Shown piece by piece: positions 50,455-63,800 of a DNA stretch of 64,000 nucleotides. The stretch comes from Branchiostoma floridae (lineage: Eukaryota > Chordata > Leptocardii > Amphioxiformes > Branchiostomatidae), in NCBI RefSeq assembly GCF_000003815.2, contig NC_049982.1, forward strand, positions 3,657,075-3,721,074, written 5' to 3'. The notes beneath the pieces were generated by a model that made no database searches, was not told the DNA's origin, and saw only the letters and a program-made list of their open reading frames with translations. The position numbers and the translations under genes were made by a program. Within the stretch, counting starts at the first letter, position 1, and each line of letters starts with the position of its first letter.

Positions 50455-50530
50455 CTAGTAATACATGTTACTTGCCATACATTGTACCTGATACAATCGT
50501 TGTGCAATAAACTTGACTGACTGACAATTT
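50455..50530 (+). repeat. LINE-tail-like fragment
   Basis: GTACCTG...GTGCAATAAA followed by CTTGACTGACTGAC has the CR1-type terminal pattern (GTGCAATAAA plus tetranucleotide repeat). It is too short to assign further. Confidence 0.4.
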
Positions 50531-51035
50531 ATCAACCCCTAGTACCTCCTGCTTCAACTTTCTCTCACCGCGTGTGAAAGTTTGTTGAGTCATCTTAGAG
50601 TACATTACTCACAGTTTGTCAGAACTAGGTCAATACTTTCTACAGTCACCACGAAACTTTTTCTGATCAGCCAGCAGAAACCCGTCCGTCAGATGCCGTC
50701 TGTTTATTCTATGAAATCAAACTTGTTTGAAATGGGACTTTGTATTGAAATTTGTGTTGGAGTATTGAAAAGAAGGTTTATTAGCTTGTGCAGAAGCTTC
50801 TTTTCCGTGCCCCCTCCCCTATTGAATAGAGGTAAACGGGCCTTTCTGGCTTATGACACATTGTGATTTTGTCTTTCTATATCTGCTAAGGGAGAACCAA
50901 GGAGCTCCTTCAATTGGAGAACGTGCGGTTTTCCCACGTTCGCACCCCTTCCCATCATCACTGGCATGAGAATGTAGGTGATAAGAACACACAATTCAAA
51001 TGCACATAGGAAAGCACGTGTGCCCTGGGGTACGG

Positions 51036-51135
51036 NNNNNNNNNNNNNNNNNNNNNNNNNNNNNNNNNNNNNNNNNNNNNNNNNNNNNNNNNNNNNNNNN
51101 NNNNNNNNNNNNNNNNNNNNNNNNNNNNNNNNNNN
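51036..51135. other. Assembly gap (100 N)
   Basis: Placeholder-sized gap; no gene seen on either side. Confidence 0.95.
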
Positions 51136-53457
51136 GGAAGAGACGGTCGGCTCTGGGCGCCATGTTGGATAGGTCAGAGGTCATGGGAATGTAACAGGTG
51201 TGCTGCAGACACGATGCCGTCTGTGATTGGTTGAAAAGTAGGAGCGTCATCATAAACATTCTAACATCTTTAGAAATACTGTGCAATAATGAGATGCTGT
51301 TAGAGGATAACAAAGCTGAATTTTTCTCTCATTTCATAAAATCTGCGTTAGACTTTTGTAAGGTTGTTTGTAGGGATGTTATGATCGAATTAATATTCTT
51401 ACAAATTTTCAATTTAACCCAAGTGGTTTTCCATAAAAAAACACGTTTCATTTTCAGGATAAAATATTGGGATCCAGATTTGAATTTTGGCAATTAGGGT
51501 GTGTCATGTCGTTCTTTTGTGTTTTGTTTTTTCTCACAACATGCAGTTTGTCATCATTGTCATGTTGTTGTTGGGTAACCAAGGAGGTTAACCTCCTTGG
51601 GGTAACTAAACACTGCATTCATTGATTCCCAATGGCAACATCAAATGTGAACTTTGTCACAACCATTGTGTGGATCTCTCAGTCGATTTAGTTAGCAAAG
51701 GAAATCCTACTCAGCTCATTAATGTAGCGTCCAGGTACTTGGATTGCTTAATAAGTTGATCAAAAGTTGGAGCATTTTTACCGAGTGCCGTACAAAATGT
51801 AACGCAACGTGTTGTTGACTGCCGTGCGCATTGAACATAACCTACCACTCGACTCAATAGATGTTTACTCAGTCATATAATGATCCGCTTGGAGTGAGGA
51901 GTGTTGTGTGCATGTGCATATGGGTGTTAGTCACATCCTTTCAGCAGTATTTTGACAATATTCACAAATACAATCAGCTTTGTACAACTTTCGATGCTTG
52001 AAGTATAATCTTTATCTCGGCATTGTAATGTAAGTACATCCCAGAAGCTTAAGTTTCTATCAGTCTTTACATGTCCACGCGAAAATATCAACAAGTTAAA
52101 CAATGATCGTAAGCAATCCGCAAAACCTTTTGACACACATCATTGTAAACGTGAACACCGACCACAATAGGTCGGCGTGGTGGGTTTGAATTGCAAGGTG
52201 TATGATTGTTCCTGTCCCCAGATCCCCCCACCCAAGTTGAGTGTCGAAAGTTTCGTCCCTGGCAAGGCATTCAATGGCCTTCTCTGGTGCAATGAAAATA
52301 CCAGGACTCCATGGAATGGTTTGGTAGCAATTGTACATTACCTGTCTCTACTCAGCAATGCTTTTGATTGATCAGTCTAGAAGTAGTACAATGGAGCACA
52401 GGAACTTCCGAGATTATTGTATTAAAGTTTTTATTCCAGAAAAGCACTCGATCAGCAATGTCACTGACTGGAAACACGTACAACAGCCAGCAGAGAAAAC
52501 ATAGCAACCACACAATTCAACGTTTCGTTGTTACCAATAAATACTCGTCATTTGATATCACCTTGGACACACGTCTAGTCTTTTTCTTCGTTTTTTTTTA
52601 TACGCACGTGTTACAAATCGTTCATACGAAACAACTTTCGTATACGCACACGTTGTAGTCAAATCGTTCACAAGCCAGCAATAGTATGCAATCACCTAAC
52701 GCTACTAGTACATTTAGATAACATATCAAACTACCAGACTTCATTATACTACGGACACTAGCACCTCGCATTGGTAATGCCCTGGCGAGACAGTTTTTCA
52801 CGTACAAGCTACACTAGTTAGATACACTTTTGAAATGTAGAGACATAAACAGATATTTGATATACAACCTATATCTCTAGACGAATCATTCTAAAGCTAA
52901 TTCAGCTGTGATTCAAGTTCGAAATATAGATACAATCATACACTTTGATGCCACTTTGACAGGGCTGATTTAAGAGTTGACATTTGAACAAATCTGTTCT
53001 TTTTGTACAAAAACAGAAGTTGCAAATAAGATTTTCTTGATCCTGTATCTTTCTTGGTATACAGTTATCTGCATGTGGATCAATCTGCATGGGTGAAATG
53101 TTACTTTGTTACTTTAAGGTATAGAAAATGTTTGGATCTTTTGCAAAAGAGGTTGAACAGTACTGTGTCGCTCGTTTTATCATTTCTACCTTGTAGACAG
53201 TATATGATTGTTTATGTAAATATTTTGGGGGTCAACTCCCTTCTCAAACTGCAGAAAAGGTAAAAATTGCGAGAACATTCTTATTGCTCTTGTAGGAATC
53301 GGTGCAAATTGGCCACGTTACTAGAAACGTAAACTGAAGTTACTGACACTTGGTGCAGCCTTATAGCTTAGAGAATGTGGGAATCAAACATGTTTTTCAC
53401 AGGTTCGTAGGAAAACGTCTACTTGCGTCCGGTCATCCTAAATAATGCTTTTGTGGT
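51136..53457. other. Gene-free stretch
   Basis: 2.3 kb downstream of the minus-strand EndoU-like gene with no recognised exon or repeat. Near 51577 the phrase AAGGAGGTTAACCTCCTT is a perfect 18-bp palindrome. Confidence 0.35.
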
Positions 53458-54069
53458 TTACACTTTCAGAAGCAGATAGGCCGGATGGATAAAGTGGAAG
53501 TTCTCAATCTTATCATTCCTGAGGTATCCTCCCATCCAGTAATCATGGCCGTCTTCTGTGACTTTACCTTCCCAGTAAATCTTTCCATTTTCCTCCGACG
53601 ACCGTCCCATACTTTGCGACTCCCTGTAAGCCCTCACACAGTGTTTTTTAAGACGTTCGTCTGGCCAGACGGCGGGATCGTAGACAGTTTTCACTACAGG
53701 GTTAAACTTGAATAGAATCCCGTTTCGTTTGCACCCAGCTTTTGCAGCGCCCTTGTTGCAGTCACAGTTTGTACAGCGGACCATTTCCCATGTTTCTTTT
53801 TCACTTCTTGCGTTTACTTGCTGTGCGTTCTCGGAGTCTGGTGGTTCGACATCGGGGCGGCAGGATATCCGGAGGGAATAGACCCCATCAGGAATGTTGT
53901 CTCCCGGTAGTTTCTCGACTGCAGCCACAACCAACCCTCTGGACTGAGCTTTCAGTAGATAGTGGAGATCGTGGCACCCTGTCACCTGTTTCTTCTTGGT
54001 TTTGTAAATGCGATTGTGCTCAAAAGCTCCCGGAAGGAAAAGGTTTTGCATATGAGCTTTAGCGGACAT
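53458..54069 (-). CDS. EndoU-like ribonuclease domain protein, intronless
   Basis: 203 residues in one exon, ATG at 54069, stop at 53458. By eye the whole protein follows the layout of the bacterial-type EndoU nuclease domain: a His at residue 18 and a second His in TGCH (residue 33) fifteen residues apart, a short strand DGVYSLRI, then KTVYDPAVWPDERLKKHC with Lys127/Thr128 where a third active-site residue would be expected. It ends in a YWEGKV / GGYLRNDKIENFHFIHP strand pair. Between them is a Cys-rich insert (C99, C102, C104, C113) that could bind zinc. EndoU enzymes cut RNA after uridine; several are toxins in bacteria, others serve RNA processing in animals. No signal peptide or membrane segment. 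The alignment is from memory of the family pattern, so the family call is moderate. Confidence 0.5.
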   Translation of the reverse strand: MSAKAHMQNLFLPGAFEHNRIYKTKKKQVTGCHDLHYLLKAQSRGLVVAAVEKLPGDNIPDGVYSLRISCRPDVEPPDSENAQQVNARSEKETWEMVRCTNCDCNKGAAKAGCKRNGILFKFNPVVKTVYDPAVWPDERLKKHCVRAYRESQSMGRSSEENGKIYWEGKVTEDGHDYWMGGYLRNDKIENFHFIHPAYLLLKV

Positions 54070-54356
54070 GTTGAACTACAGCAGTCTACACTATGATCCA
54101 CAGAGAAATACATTAATGAGAACCACGTTGCAATTGCCTCATACGATTGACTTTGTAGAAATCGCAGCTGTTCTCTAACCGATTCTGACACCGTGAATAT
54201 ATGTAATGGATAATCCCTGGTCCACCTGTTTGACGTAATAAAACCCAGGCAACGACACCGATAGTGTGAAGGTCATGCCAAGCGTTGCATACCTGTTTCC
54301 TTTGGTAGCATTAGAACAACTTTTGAACAACGAACGATCATACCGATACACTTATC
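54070..54356. promoter_or_regulatory. Shared 287-bp upstream region of two divergent genes
   Basis: The start codons at 54069 (-) and 54357 (+) face away from each other across this interval, so both promoters must overlap or sit back to back unless there are untranslated upstream exons. TATA or CCAAT boxes are not convincing. Confidence 0.4.
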
Positions 54357-54822
54357 ATGGCTTCTAGTTCCTGGGAAGACCAGTTTACCTGCAAATGGAC
54401 CAGCAAAGGGCAACTGGACATCACGGGGTTTCCTAAGGATATGCCCAAATGCCTACAGTTTTACTTAATTTCCGTCAGCAGGTCAAATAACTGGCCACGG
54501 GCGCTAGAGTTGATCACCGAGGGAGAGGGACACTGTTTCATCAGTGGAACTGGTGTCTTGTTTCCGCTAGATTACGAGTCTTCAAGCAGTGAGGAAGACC
54601 ATCCCAGGAGAGGACCGCTACCGGAAAATGAAGTCGAATTCTTCTCGGGAAACTTCACAAAGGTCAGAGTGAAGAAGACTGTGTTCCTTCGCACTGTGGT
54701 TAAGTGTTTGGAGGAACGTCATGAAATCTGTGGCAAGTTGGATGGTGAAAGTGAGTTCCTGAAATATGTCACAGAAGAAACGAACCCCCATCATTTCGGA
54801 GAGACACCAGTCGGAAGTCCAG
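54357..54822 (+). CDS. Exon 1 of the unknown divergent gene
   Basis: Open from the ATG to donor GTCCAG/GTAAGT. It is strong coding sequence by codon pattern and length. It contains a casein-kinase-like acidic serine run (SSSSEED) near residues 76-82. Confidence 0.72.
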
Positions 54823-57800
54823 GTAAGTTTGAAACATTCAGAATAACCATTGCCATGTTTCATATGATTTGAGAAATTAAATTTGCTGCACCTGATTAGT
54901 TTGAAAATGTACATATTCAGCATTTGTGAATGTTACAACAGTATAGAAGATTTCTTGGCCTGGCATGGGTAAATCGCGCTTATAGCGACCTGTCTATCAT
55001 CCACCACCCTCGAAGTAGCGGCCAGTTACAGTCCCAGACAGCAGAGTTTGCGTTACACAGACTCATTTCCCGTTTAGGAATTAAGAACAAAGTATCATTG
55101 CGCGAAAGGACCTCGAATCCTGGCGACAAGGGATTCGTAACAAATACGAACATCGGAATCGGTTATCCGGAACCCCATTACGACAAAATCCGAAAATAAA
55201 GATTCTCTACAAATACTGAACCGTACTTTTTTCTGTATTATCTTGCGAATCAATAACAGATCCGAACATCGGATATCGTTATTCGCAGCCTCAAATCCGA
55301 CAAAATCCGAAAACAAGGACTTTCAACATATACTGAGCCGTATTTACGTTCGTATCCGCAATGGATGCTGTCAGATGAAACATACGAACTTTCCATAATC
55401 TATCATATAGTCTGACCCAGAATTTGCTACAAAACGCGTACGGATACAAATCAAGAACTTTGATAAAATGGTTTGTTATTTATACGTAATTTTTCATACA
55501 GAATTTAGCGATAACACATACATCATTGTTAAATGCTATGAAGTCGGAGAAATTATTTCGAGAATATTTATATATCAAATCAGTTCATAATTAGACGCTT
55601 CCAAGTTCACAACCAATGTGGTTGTGGGTAGGGGTATAATCTAGACTACTAGTATACCGCGGGGTATAATCTGGCCTAGGCTAGAAAATACCCCAGGACA
55701 TATTAATTATCATATAGCCAGGCGCCGCGGACCAATCAGAAGGGCCCATTCCATGTTGGTTATGACGCCATAACACATAGATTCCGGCCAGCCTGGTGTT
55801 AAACAAAATCAACACCGGTGTTAATTCTGTTTAAAACCTGACCAATCAGAAGGAGCGATACACAGGAGATTAACCAATCAAAATAGCACAGAGGATGAAG
55901 GAAAGATGAGACCTCGCATGGAGGAATGATCATAAATATAGTACAGTAAAAGTTTGAAAAGGTTTAACATGGCACTGCAATGTTTCGAATATTTTCTAGG
56001 AAATTTGGGTTTCAAAATGCAATCTGTGATCTCCTTACAAAATTACAAAAGAATTACAAAATTACAAAAATACAAAGAACAAATGTGAATGATCAGAAAT
56101 TCGACAAAGGAATTCACACGTTATATAGTACCAAGGTCAGGGATCTATGTGTCATACAGGAGTTTGCAATTTTGGGTAGGCTACATGATAATAACTTCGC
56201 TCACATCGGTGGTTTCATTCGGTGGTTACAGCCAAGGACCAGGCGTTATGACACCATATACACCGAGGAGTAGGTGGGTCATTAACCCTTAATTATCATA
56301 TAGCCAAGCGCCGCGGACCAATCAGAAGTCCCCGTTCCACATTGGTTATGACGCAGTAACACATAGATTCCGGCCAGGCAGGTGTGTATCTCTCCTCGGA
56401 TTGGCTAGAATGAATCGACACCGGCACCGTTTTTTTTTTACATTTTATTCTTCAATCGACACCGGCATCGGTTTTTTTTTACATTTTATACTTCATTCAC
56501 AATGATACAATCAATGATACAATCAAGTGTGCAAGTGACCATGGTAACAAACAATAACAAAATAGATTACGTCAAAATATACATATACATACAACGAGCT
56601 ATTATAGTTCACAACATGTCCCCTGACTTCAGTATTACACTAGTTCTGTCTGAAGAAAGAAGTGGCGAACAGAGTCCTGTAGAAGATAAGCATCAAGTTC
56701 ATGGTAACCATTATGTAACTTAGTATCTCTTTACAATGAACGTTGGCACTAAAGAACTTAGCCCCACTCCCATCATAAAATGCAACAAGTAAGTGCTCAC
56801 GAAACAAAAGTACTAAATAGCAAGCATCGAAATACAGATAAAAGCGGATACATCTGCAACTCAACAGTACCAGTCAAATTGCCAGCTTATGGGCAAGACA
56901 GCAATTACTCAAGCCTTTGTTTTTCTTATTCCATACTACATATGTTCAGAAAACATGGATATTTTAATTCATGTGTAACATTAACCTTAAGTCTGTCCCG
57001 GCACCGGTGTCGATGCAAATCGACACCGATGCCATTGTCGATTCATTTTGACCAATCAGAAGGAGCGAAAGTAAGGTATATGCAGGCTTTGGCTAATCAA
57101 AAGGAGCAAAACATATGACAGAGCAGAGGGAATAAGTACAGAATGGCTCATTCTGTTTACATTAACATTGATAATGATTTTTGTTGTTCTAAAAAGCCAA
57201 AGACTGCAATGTTTCGAATATTTTCTTACAAATGTATGTACCAAAGAACAAAAGTGAATTTCGACAAAGGAAGTCACACCAAGGACGTTCTATCAGAAGG
57301 CCAGGAGGCATCTGCTTTGTTGAATATGAATAAAGGGAAACACTAATGACACATATTAGAAAGTAGGTCAGTATTTTATACTTGAAAACGAAAAATAAGT
57401 AATTGCTTTATCGATTCATAGACCTACAGATATAGAGAGACAGATTATCGTACAACGTTGAAAAAATCATTTATGTTGGGTGATAACGTTTGCTTATGAG
57501 CTTGCGTTATAACCTTAAGGTCCACTCTCACTACACTCGCGTCACGCTTGCGTTATTGCGTTATTGTTATTTTCGCCGATTTTCTGTTGCGCTCACACTT
57601 GCGTCACTGTTGCGTTTCTAGACTAAATGAACAGGTTATCGGAAGTCGCAGCGTTGTCAATTTATTAGAAGGCACTGTAAAAGTGATGAAAATGCCTCAA
57701 AATAAGATTTATAACGAAATAATTTCCCTTGTGATTATGCATAATATGGTACGTATGTTATATAATAACCTTAAAAGACGTTTACAGTAAAAGAAGTGAC

Positions 57801-60800
57801 CCAAATGAATGGACACGAACCATATACCAGATTTGACTCGATCGCTTATGTGTTTTGCACCAAGTATGTGTAATGGTGTATATGTATAGGTTTATTGAAC
57901 AATTTCAAATCTCACAAATGAAAAAGTTTGATATTTCATACTTTTTTTGTGACGTGGAGTATTTTCACTGTCGGCGGATAGCTTGCGGGTAAGTAGGAAG
58001 GTTCCCATTAGATTTAGATATATCCCTGCGCACTGTAAAATTCTGGACACACTTAACACAACTAGACACCGATACACACCCACTGCAAGTTGATGCTCTC
58101 CAATTACAACATACATCTCTGACAAATAGTCGTCGACGGACATTATTACAGCGAGTTGAGGAGATCTTCGATCACTTTCGTTACTCATACTTATTATATG
58201 GTGATAGCACTAACTATGATCCTCAACATATATGCAATCTATTAAGGACAAGGTTTTAGATATGTATATTCAAACTTTCTTCCATAATCTGTCTGCCGAT
58301 ACTGGCAAGCTTAGATTTTACAGAAAATGTAAAACCGAATATTGTATAGAGAAATATCTCGAACTTTGTGACTTTGAGCAGCGTTCCGCTACCTGTAACT
58401 TACGTAAGATTAGAATTAGTGCCCACCCCCTGAAAATAGAGAAGGGGAGATATATGAAGTTACCTGTGTCTGAGAGGATTTGTAAATATTGCCCCTCAAA
58501 TGCTGTGGAAGACGAGAGTCATTTTATCTCTAATTGTTCTTTTTATGATGATATAAGAAACCAACTATTTATGAGTGTATCCAAAATACACGCTTACTTT
58601 CTAACTATCCCTGACAACGAGCATTCAATCATATTATTAAAATCAAAGAACCCACACATTATAAAAGAAGGGTGGGTAAGTTCGTCTTTCACTGCCTGAG
58701 AAGAAGAAGTCAAACCCAACAAAACCAGTATAATGTACACTTCAGTAGCACAGCAAAGTCATAGAATGTAGTTCCTAGTACCTTTGTATTTTCCTTATCA
58801 TACATGTTGTTTGTACCTGCAATTAGCCATCTGGCAAGAACGTGCAATAAACATATTAATAAGGTAAGTCTTTTCGAAGAAAAAAGGGTAAAGTCTACAG
58901 TTGTAACAAACGTTACCGGTAACGTTTGTTACCGCCCCTGTGATGCATAACTAATGGGACCGAAAATAATAAGTTGCTTTTTTGGGCTATGGTAAAAAGA
59001 GGAATTTTCCTAAACAACCAGCTAGTTTTAACCGTAAATAAAGCCGATTTATTTTTCGACAAAAAAATGCCATTTTTTACATTTCAATGAGAACGAGTGT
59101 TATGGGTCCGACTGCCTGCAAGTTTAGTGTTCTATCTGTGGCGGGCTACCAGCAATGATTACATTGCTTGTATCGCAAACCCACAAGCAAACGTTATCAT
59201 CCAACATAGATATAATTTCTTTTTCAACGTTGTAAGATAATATGTGTCTCCACATCTGTTAGTTTATGAATGGATAAACCAGTTACTTATTTGATGTTTA
59301 CAAGTATAGAATTTTGCAGTATTTCCCATCAAATAAAAGATATTTTTACGGATACAAGTTACATTTTGTGGAAATCTCACTGTTTTAACTGAATCAAAAA
59401 CCACTGCAAAATGATATCCAAAATGCATCCAAAATAGCTTTTCAGTAATAAAAGGATGTTTACTTTTTATACTTGGTGCAAAATAGGCTAATCATAACCT
59501 TGATATACTGTTGAAGGCATGTTGGCGTCACTTTCGTGTCACTCTTGGGTCGCTGAATGTTGGGGCATCTTGCCACTTGCGTTATTTTTTAACTTCCAAA
59601 AAAACGTCGCGCTTGCTTGTGTCACCTCTAGGTTCGCTTGTGTCACCTCTAGGTTCGCTCTCGTCACCTCTAGGTTCCGCGGGGTTACGTCTGCGTTATC
59701 GAACCCCGCAGCGACGCAAGCATAACGCGAGTGTAGTGAGAGTGGACCTTTACAAGCAGTTTAATCATTGCTGGTAGGCTGCCGCCGATAAAATACAAAA
59801 TTGCAGTCATTCGGACCCACGAGCCATGTTTTTTCTCACTTTTTACAAATATGATAGACTTAGGCTATAGGCTGGCAAGTCATCCGCCGACCATGAAAAT
59901 ATCCCGCGTCACACAAAAATTGAACGAACTCCGCAATGTCGCAAGCGTGCCACAAGTGCAGTGAAAGTGCACCTTTACGCCGAAGGGCGGTTATACCGAC
60001 TAGATACAGATACAGATTTCTTGCAACTGCCAAGTCCATGTGCTTCAATAATATTAATGATGTCGACCCTATTTTGTCAGTATTTTATATTTAAATGCAT
60101 TTATTGAAAAAATTATCAGGTGAAGGAACAACCGTTGCAGAAGGGTCAATGACAGAAGTGGGCCATAAGTTCGTTTCATCATTGCATATCAGCCACGAAA
60201 GATTAAATGTAAGTAAAGATTTGTTTTTATACACCATTTAAAAATCTCATTGGACAATCATAATCAACTACATTAAGTTTACTTGTTTTATGAGTGAGGT
60301 ACAGAGATAAGACATCTGTGCGAATAAGTGTAGCTGTAGATTATCGTACAGTTTTATTCAGTATTGTGTATTTCCAATGCTTTCACAATTCATGTGCAAT
60401 ATTGCCACACACAGCCGAATATTGCATATATTGAGAAGGAAGGAGAGAGCGCCACGAGAACAAAGATCCCTGGAGACTATGATCCTCAACGTTCAAGGTG
60501 AGATTTTGCTCATATTGGGAGGCTTAGATACAATGTTCCATGTACCTACGATGACGTAGATGCGAATAGGTAGCTGGTTGTGTGTTATTCATTACGTCAT
60601 GAAATGGGAAGATTCAGTTCTCGAAAAATGATTGTAACTACGTACACAGGCTAACGGTTGTGTTTGCCTACAATACGTACATTTTGAACTTTGTAACATG
60701 CACAAAACCCATATGTTTTATAAAAAAGGTCTGATTTTATGAATTATTTCACCTTTTGTGTGGACCTTCATTTTTAATTGTTATAGTTTTTTGTCTTCGA

Positions 60801-63800
60801 AATTTATAATGATATCAACATCCAATATATCCTCAAACTAATGCCCGTACAGTTATAAGTTAACGATTTTCCGGGTTCTTAAAACCATTTGGAAACTTTA
60901 TGGTGTGACCTCTTATAATAGTGAGTATAATATTACAGGCACCATCCACTTAACTAATGCGGTGATCAGATATATTTTGAGCCTTCATTAAAGTAAGGGG
61001 ATTTATAACCTTCATGAAATGCGTCATGAGGTTATATTTTCCGCAGTGTTTGTGTGTTTGTTAGTGAACAACATGACTCAAGAACAGCTGGATGGATTGG
61101 TTTGCTGTGTCGGTAGGATATTCCAAAAACTGGAAATGATTTGAGTTTGGGCCCTAACGGCTTCATTTGTACTGCATCGGAACTTCCTTCCTGATAGATC
61201 CTACTCTAGACATGCTCTGGTTACGATTTTTAGATGGCAGATAGCTGTTGTGCTCGGAAGAAAGTGAAATACGTTGTGGGCTCCTGGCGGCTAGTTCTGG
61301 AATTTCAGTGGCGTTTGTGTCAAAGTTTCTGATGAGGATATACACATGTATGTGGAAGACCCCATAGAAAAGAATGGCGGATTCTCTTGATTTTTGGTAT
61401 GTAGGTTGCTTTGACAAAGAAGTGCAAGACAAAATAGGATGGTAATGCAAAATAGGAGGAAATTTACACAATGAGAAAATTCTACCATGGCAGGTTATCT
61501 ATGTGTCCTGGACATGGTTTTGACTTTTGGTGGCAGATAGTATTTGGCGTCAGGACAAAATAGTGCAGGTTTCGGTCCCCCCACGTTTGATTTTTGAACT
61601 GAGCAAAGGAAGAAGGGATTTCCAGGATAATTTATGATAGTTTTCTTTACTAAGAATACATATATTGTATGTACCAAAGTCCTTTCATTTTGCAGAATTC
61701 CACATTTACATTATATCATAAATTATGCAAACAGCTTGCAGATAGTAGTGTAGACCTTTATCCAATTATACATGCCCCAAGTAGGTAATTCTACCAATTA
61801 CTATTATGGAATTATGGTATTTTATGTTAATTATGCAAATTAGTTTCTCATTTGTGGACAATTAGTATTTGTTAAATGTTTCACCTGCCATGAATTAGAT
61901 ACGTCACATATATGAACATTCCATTATCGAAGACAATACAATTACAGATTTTCTTCATGAACTTTGAAAATCAAGTTCTAATTTGAATAATATGCATGTC
62001 ATTGAGTACATTTCTGTCTAAACTACCCGTACACCGAATATGGAAATTTGTTGTTGCTTAGTTTAGTTAATTATAAAAATGATCCTGCACTTCCAGAGCA
62101 AGCCGTTTTGGGGCCCAAACCTATATACACCACTTCTTATATTGCAGTCTTACTTACCGCTTATATTGCAAATCTATGTGCACACAAAAATCAAGACCAT
62201 AGCATGTCCAGGTTAAAAGATACAAAAATGTAACTTCTGCTGCAGTATAAAGGTCAAATACCAGGGGGGCAGAAGTTGACCTTGACCTTCTTTTCCCCAA
62301 CACCTACTCACATACCAAATATCATTACAATTCATCCAGGTTCTAAAGTTATGCTGAAAAGAAAAAAAATCTGGAAACACAAACAGACACGGACGCAAAC
62401 ACAGACACACCAAAAAAGAATACCTCTATTTTTCATGTAAGTAATAATGGCACTATCCATATCATTTACAGTGATGAGGAGGACTGCATTGAAATTTTTG
62501 ACTTAACGATCGAGAGTATTATTGGCGTCGGCGTAACCATAGGACAACTGAAACAGGTCATAGAAGGCGACAGGAAACTAAAAGATATCTACAGGAAACT
62601 ACCGGACGTATCTTCAGTTTCTATGGACATGACGGAGCTAATCCATGACGCTTGTAACAGGTACATTGATTCATTGTTGTGTTTCCACTCGTTATTATTT
62701 TCTGCATTTGTGCGTGCCATAATCTGTAGCCGATTAGAATGTAATCCTTTCCTGATGCTTAACGACTTTGTCTTCCTAAGCTTCGACCGGATAATGGAAG
62801 AGCAACGCCAATATGTCATCCATACGGAGGCCTTTGCCAGTGGAAACATCAATATCATAAACGATACCAAAGAGCACCTGAAGGCGACTGACATAAAAGA
62901 GCTCGTCAGCGACTGGACAGACAGCATCGATAAGATGAAAGAATGCAACAGCAAGGTATGCTTTTAACGTTCACCTGCTTTGGTAAGCTACATTATGGAG
63001 TAAACTAAACTTTACCCAACCAACACGAAAAGAGTTAGGACTTAGTGACGTCGGAAACACGTGGCACTTACGACCCGCTGCTGCAGTCACGTGTTTCCGA
63101 CGCCACTTCCCGGAAGCTGCGACGTGTCCATCCCGTGAACAAGGCTGACTGAGTCAGTCGATCGAAAATTGTGGTGAGTCCCAATTCTTATCGTATAGGT
63201 AAGATAAAGTTTATAACAAGATATACTTTAGTAAATGACAATGACAGTGACAATAAAGTTTATATCATACCCATGTCCAATATGGACAAAATGTGTTGGT
63301 TAGATAGAAAGGAAGTGATAAAAAGCTATGATATTTTTTATCGACTATTTTTTTTTACTTGTGTAAAGGAATTCGCAGAGTTTTTTCATTACATCGTAGT
63401 TGGATACTGACACAACATGTGCGATATTCACTCCTTTGCTAGCTATACATATCTTTGGTCCAGACTGATGGCGCTAATAAGAGAATTAGGCATACCTTTA
63501 TATAGTGAGCATATAGAACAAAATGCACTTTATTTTCTTCATTGCTACATTGCAATATACATAGTCCACCATTTGCAGGAGTCAGGCTAACCTGAGCTTA
63601 GTCATGGCATAGCGGTGGAAAAAAGTTCATAGCTTAATACCTTAGTTCTCGTTTTTGTCATAGTTTGAGTTCAGAACAAATTTTTGAATTGCAAAAAGAT
63701 GTATAATGTAAACAGTGCTAACAAAATGTCTAATTCTGATCAGACAGGTCGCTTTCTGAGTCCAGTATATTGTCAGTAGGATCCAGTATATCCAAGATAA

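Larger units (their letters stand above)
57518..59749. mobile_element. 2.2-kb non-autonomous DNA transposon with TTA duplications
   Basis: The ends are AGGTCCACTCTCACTACACT (left) and AGTGTAGTGAGAGTGGACCT (right), perfect inverted repeats of at least 24 bp. TTA flanks it at 57515-57517 and 59750-59752, fitting the PIF/Harbinger TWA target. Subterminal sequence on both sides is built from GCGTCAC / CTTGCGTTA words, and the right side has three ~20-bp copies of CGCTTGTGTCACCTCTAGGT. The interior holds a LINE remnant, not a transposase. Confidence 0.82.

Noticed and set aside
58232-58699. 155-codon frame taken as a host gene
   Set aside because: Its CxxC...H....C ending and the following GTGCAATAAA terminus show that it is the end of a LINE ORF2, frameshifted relative to its upstream part.
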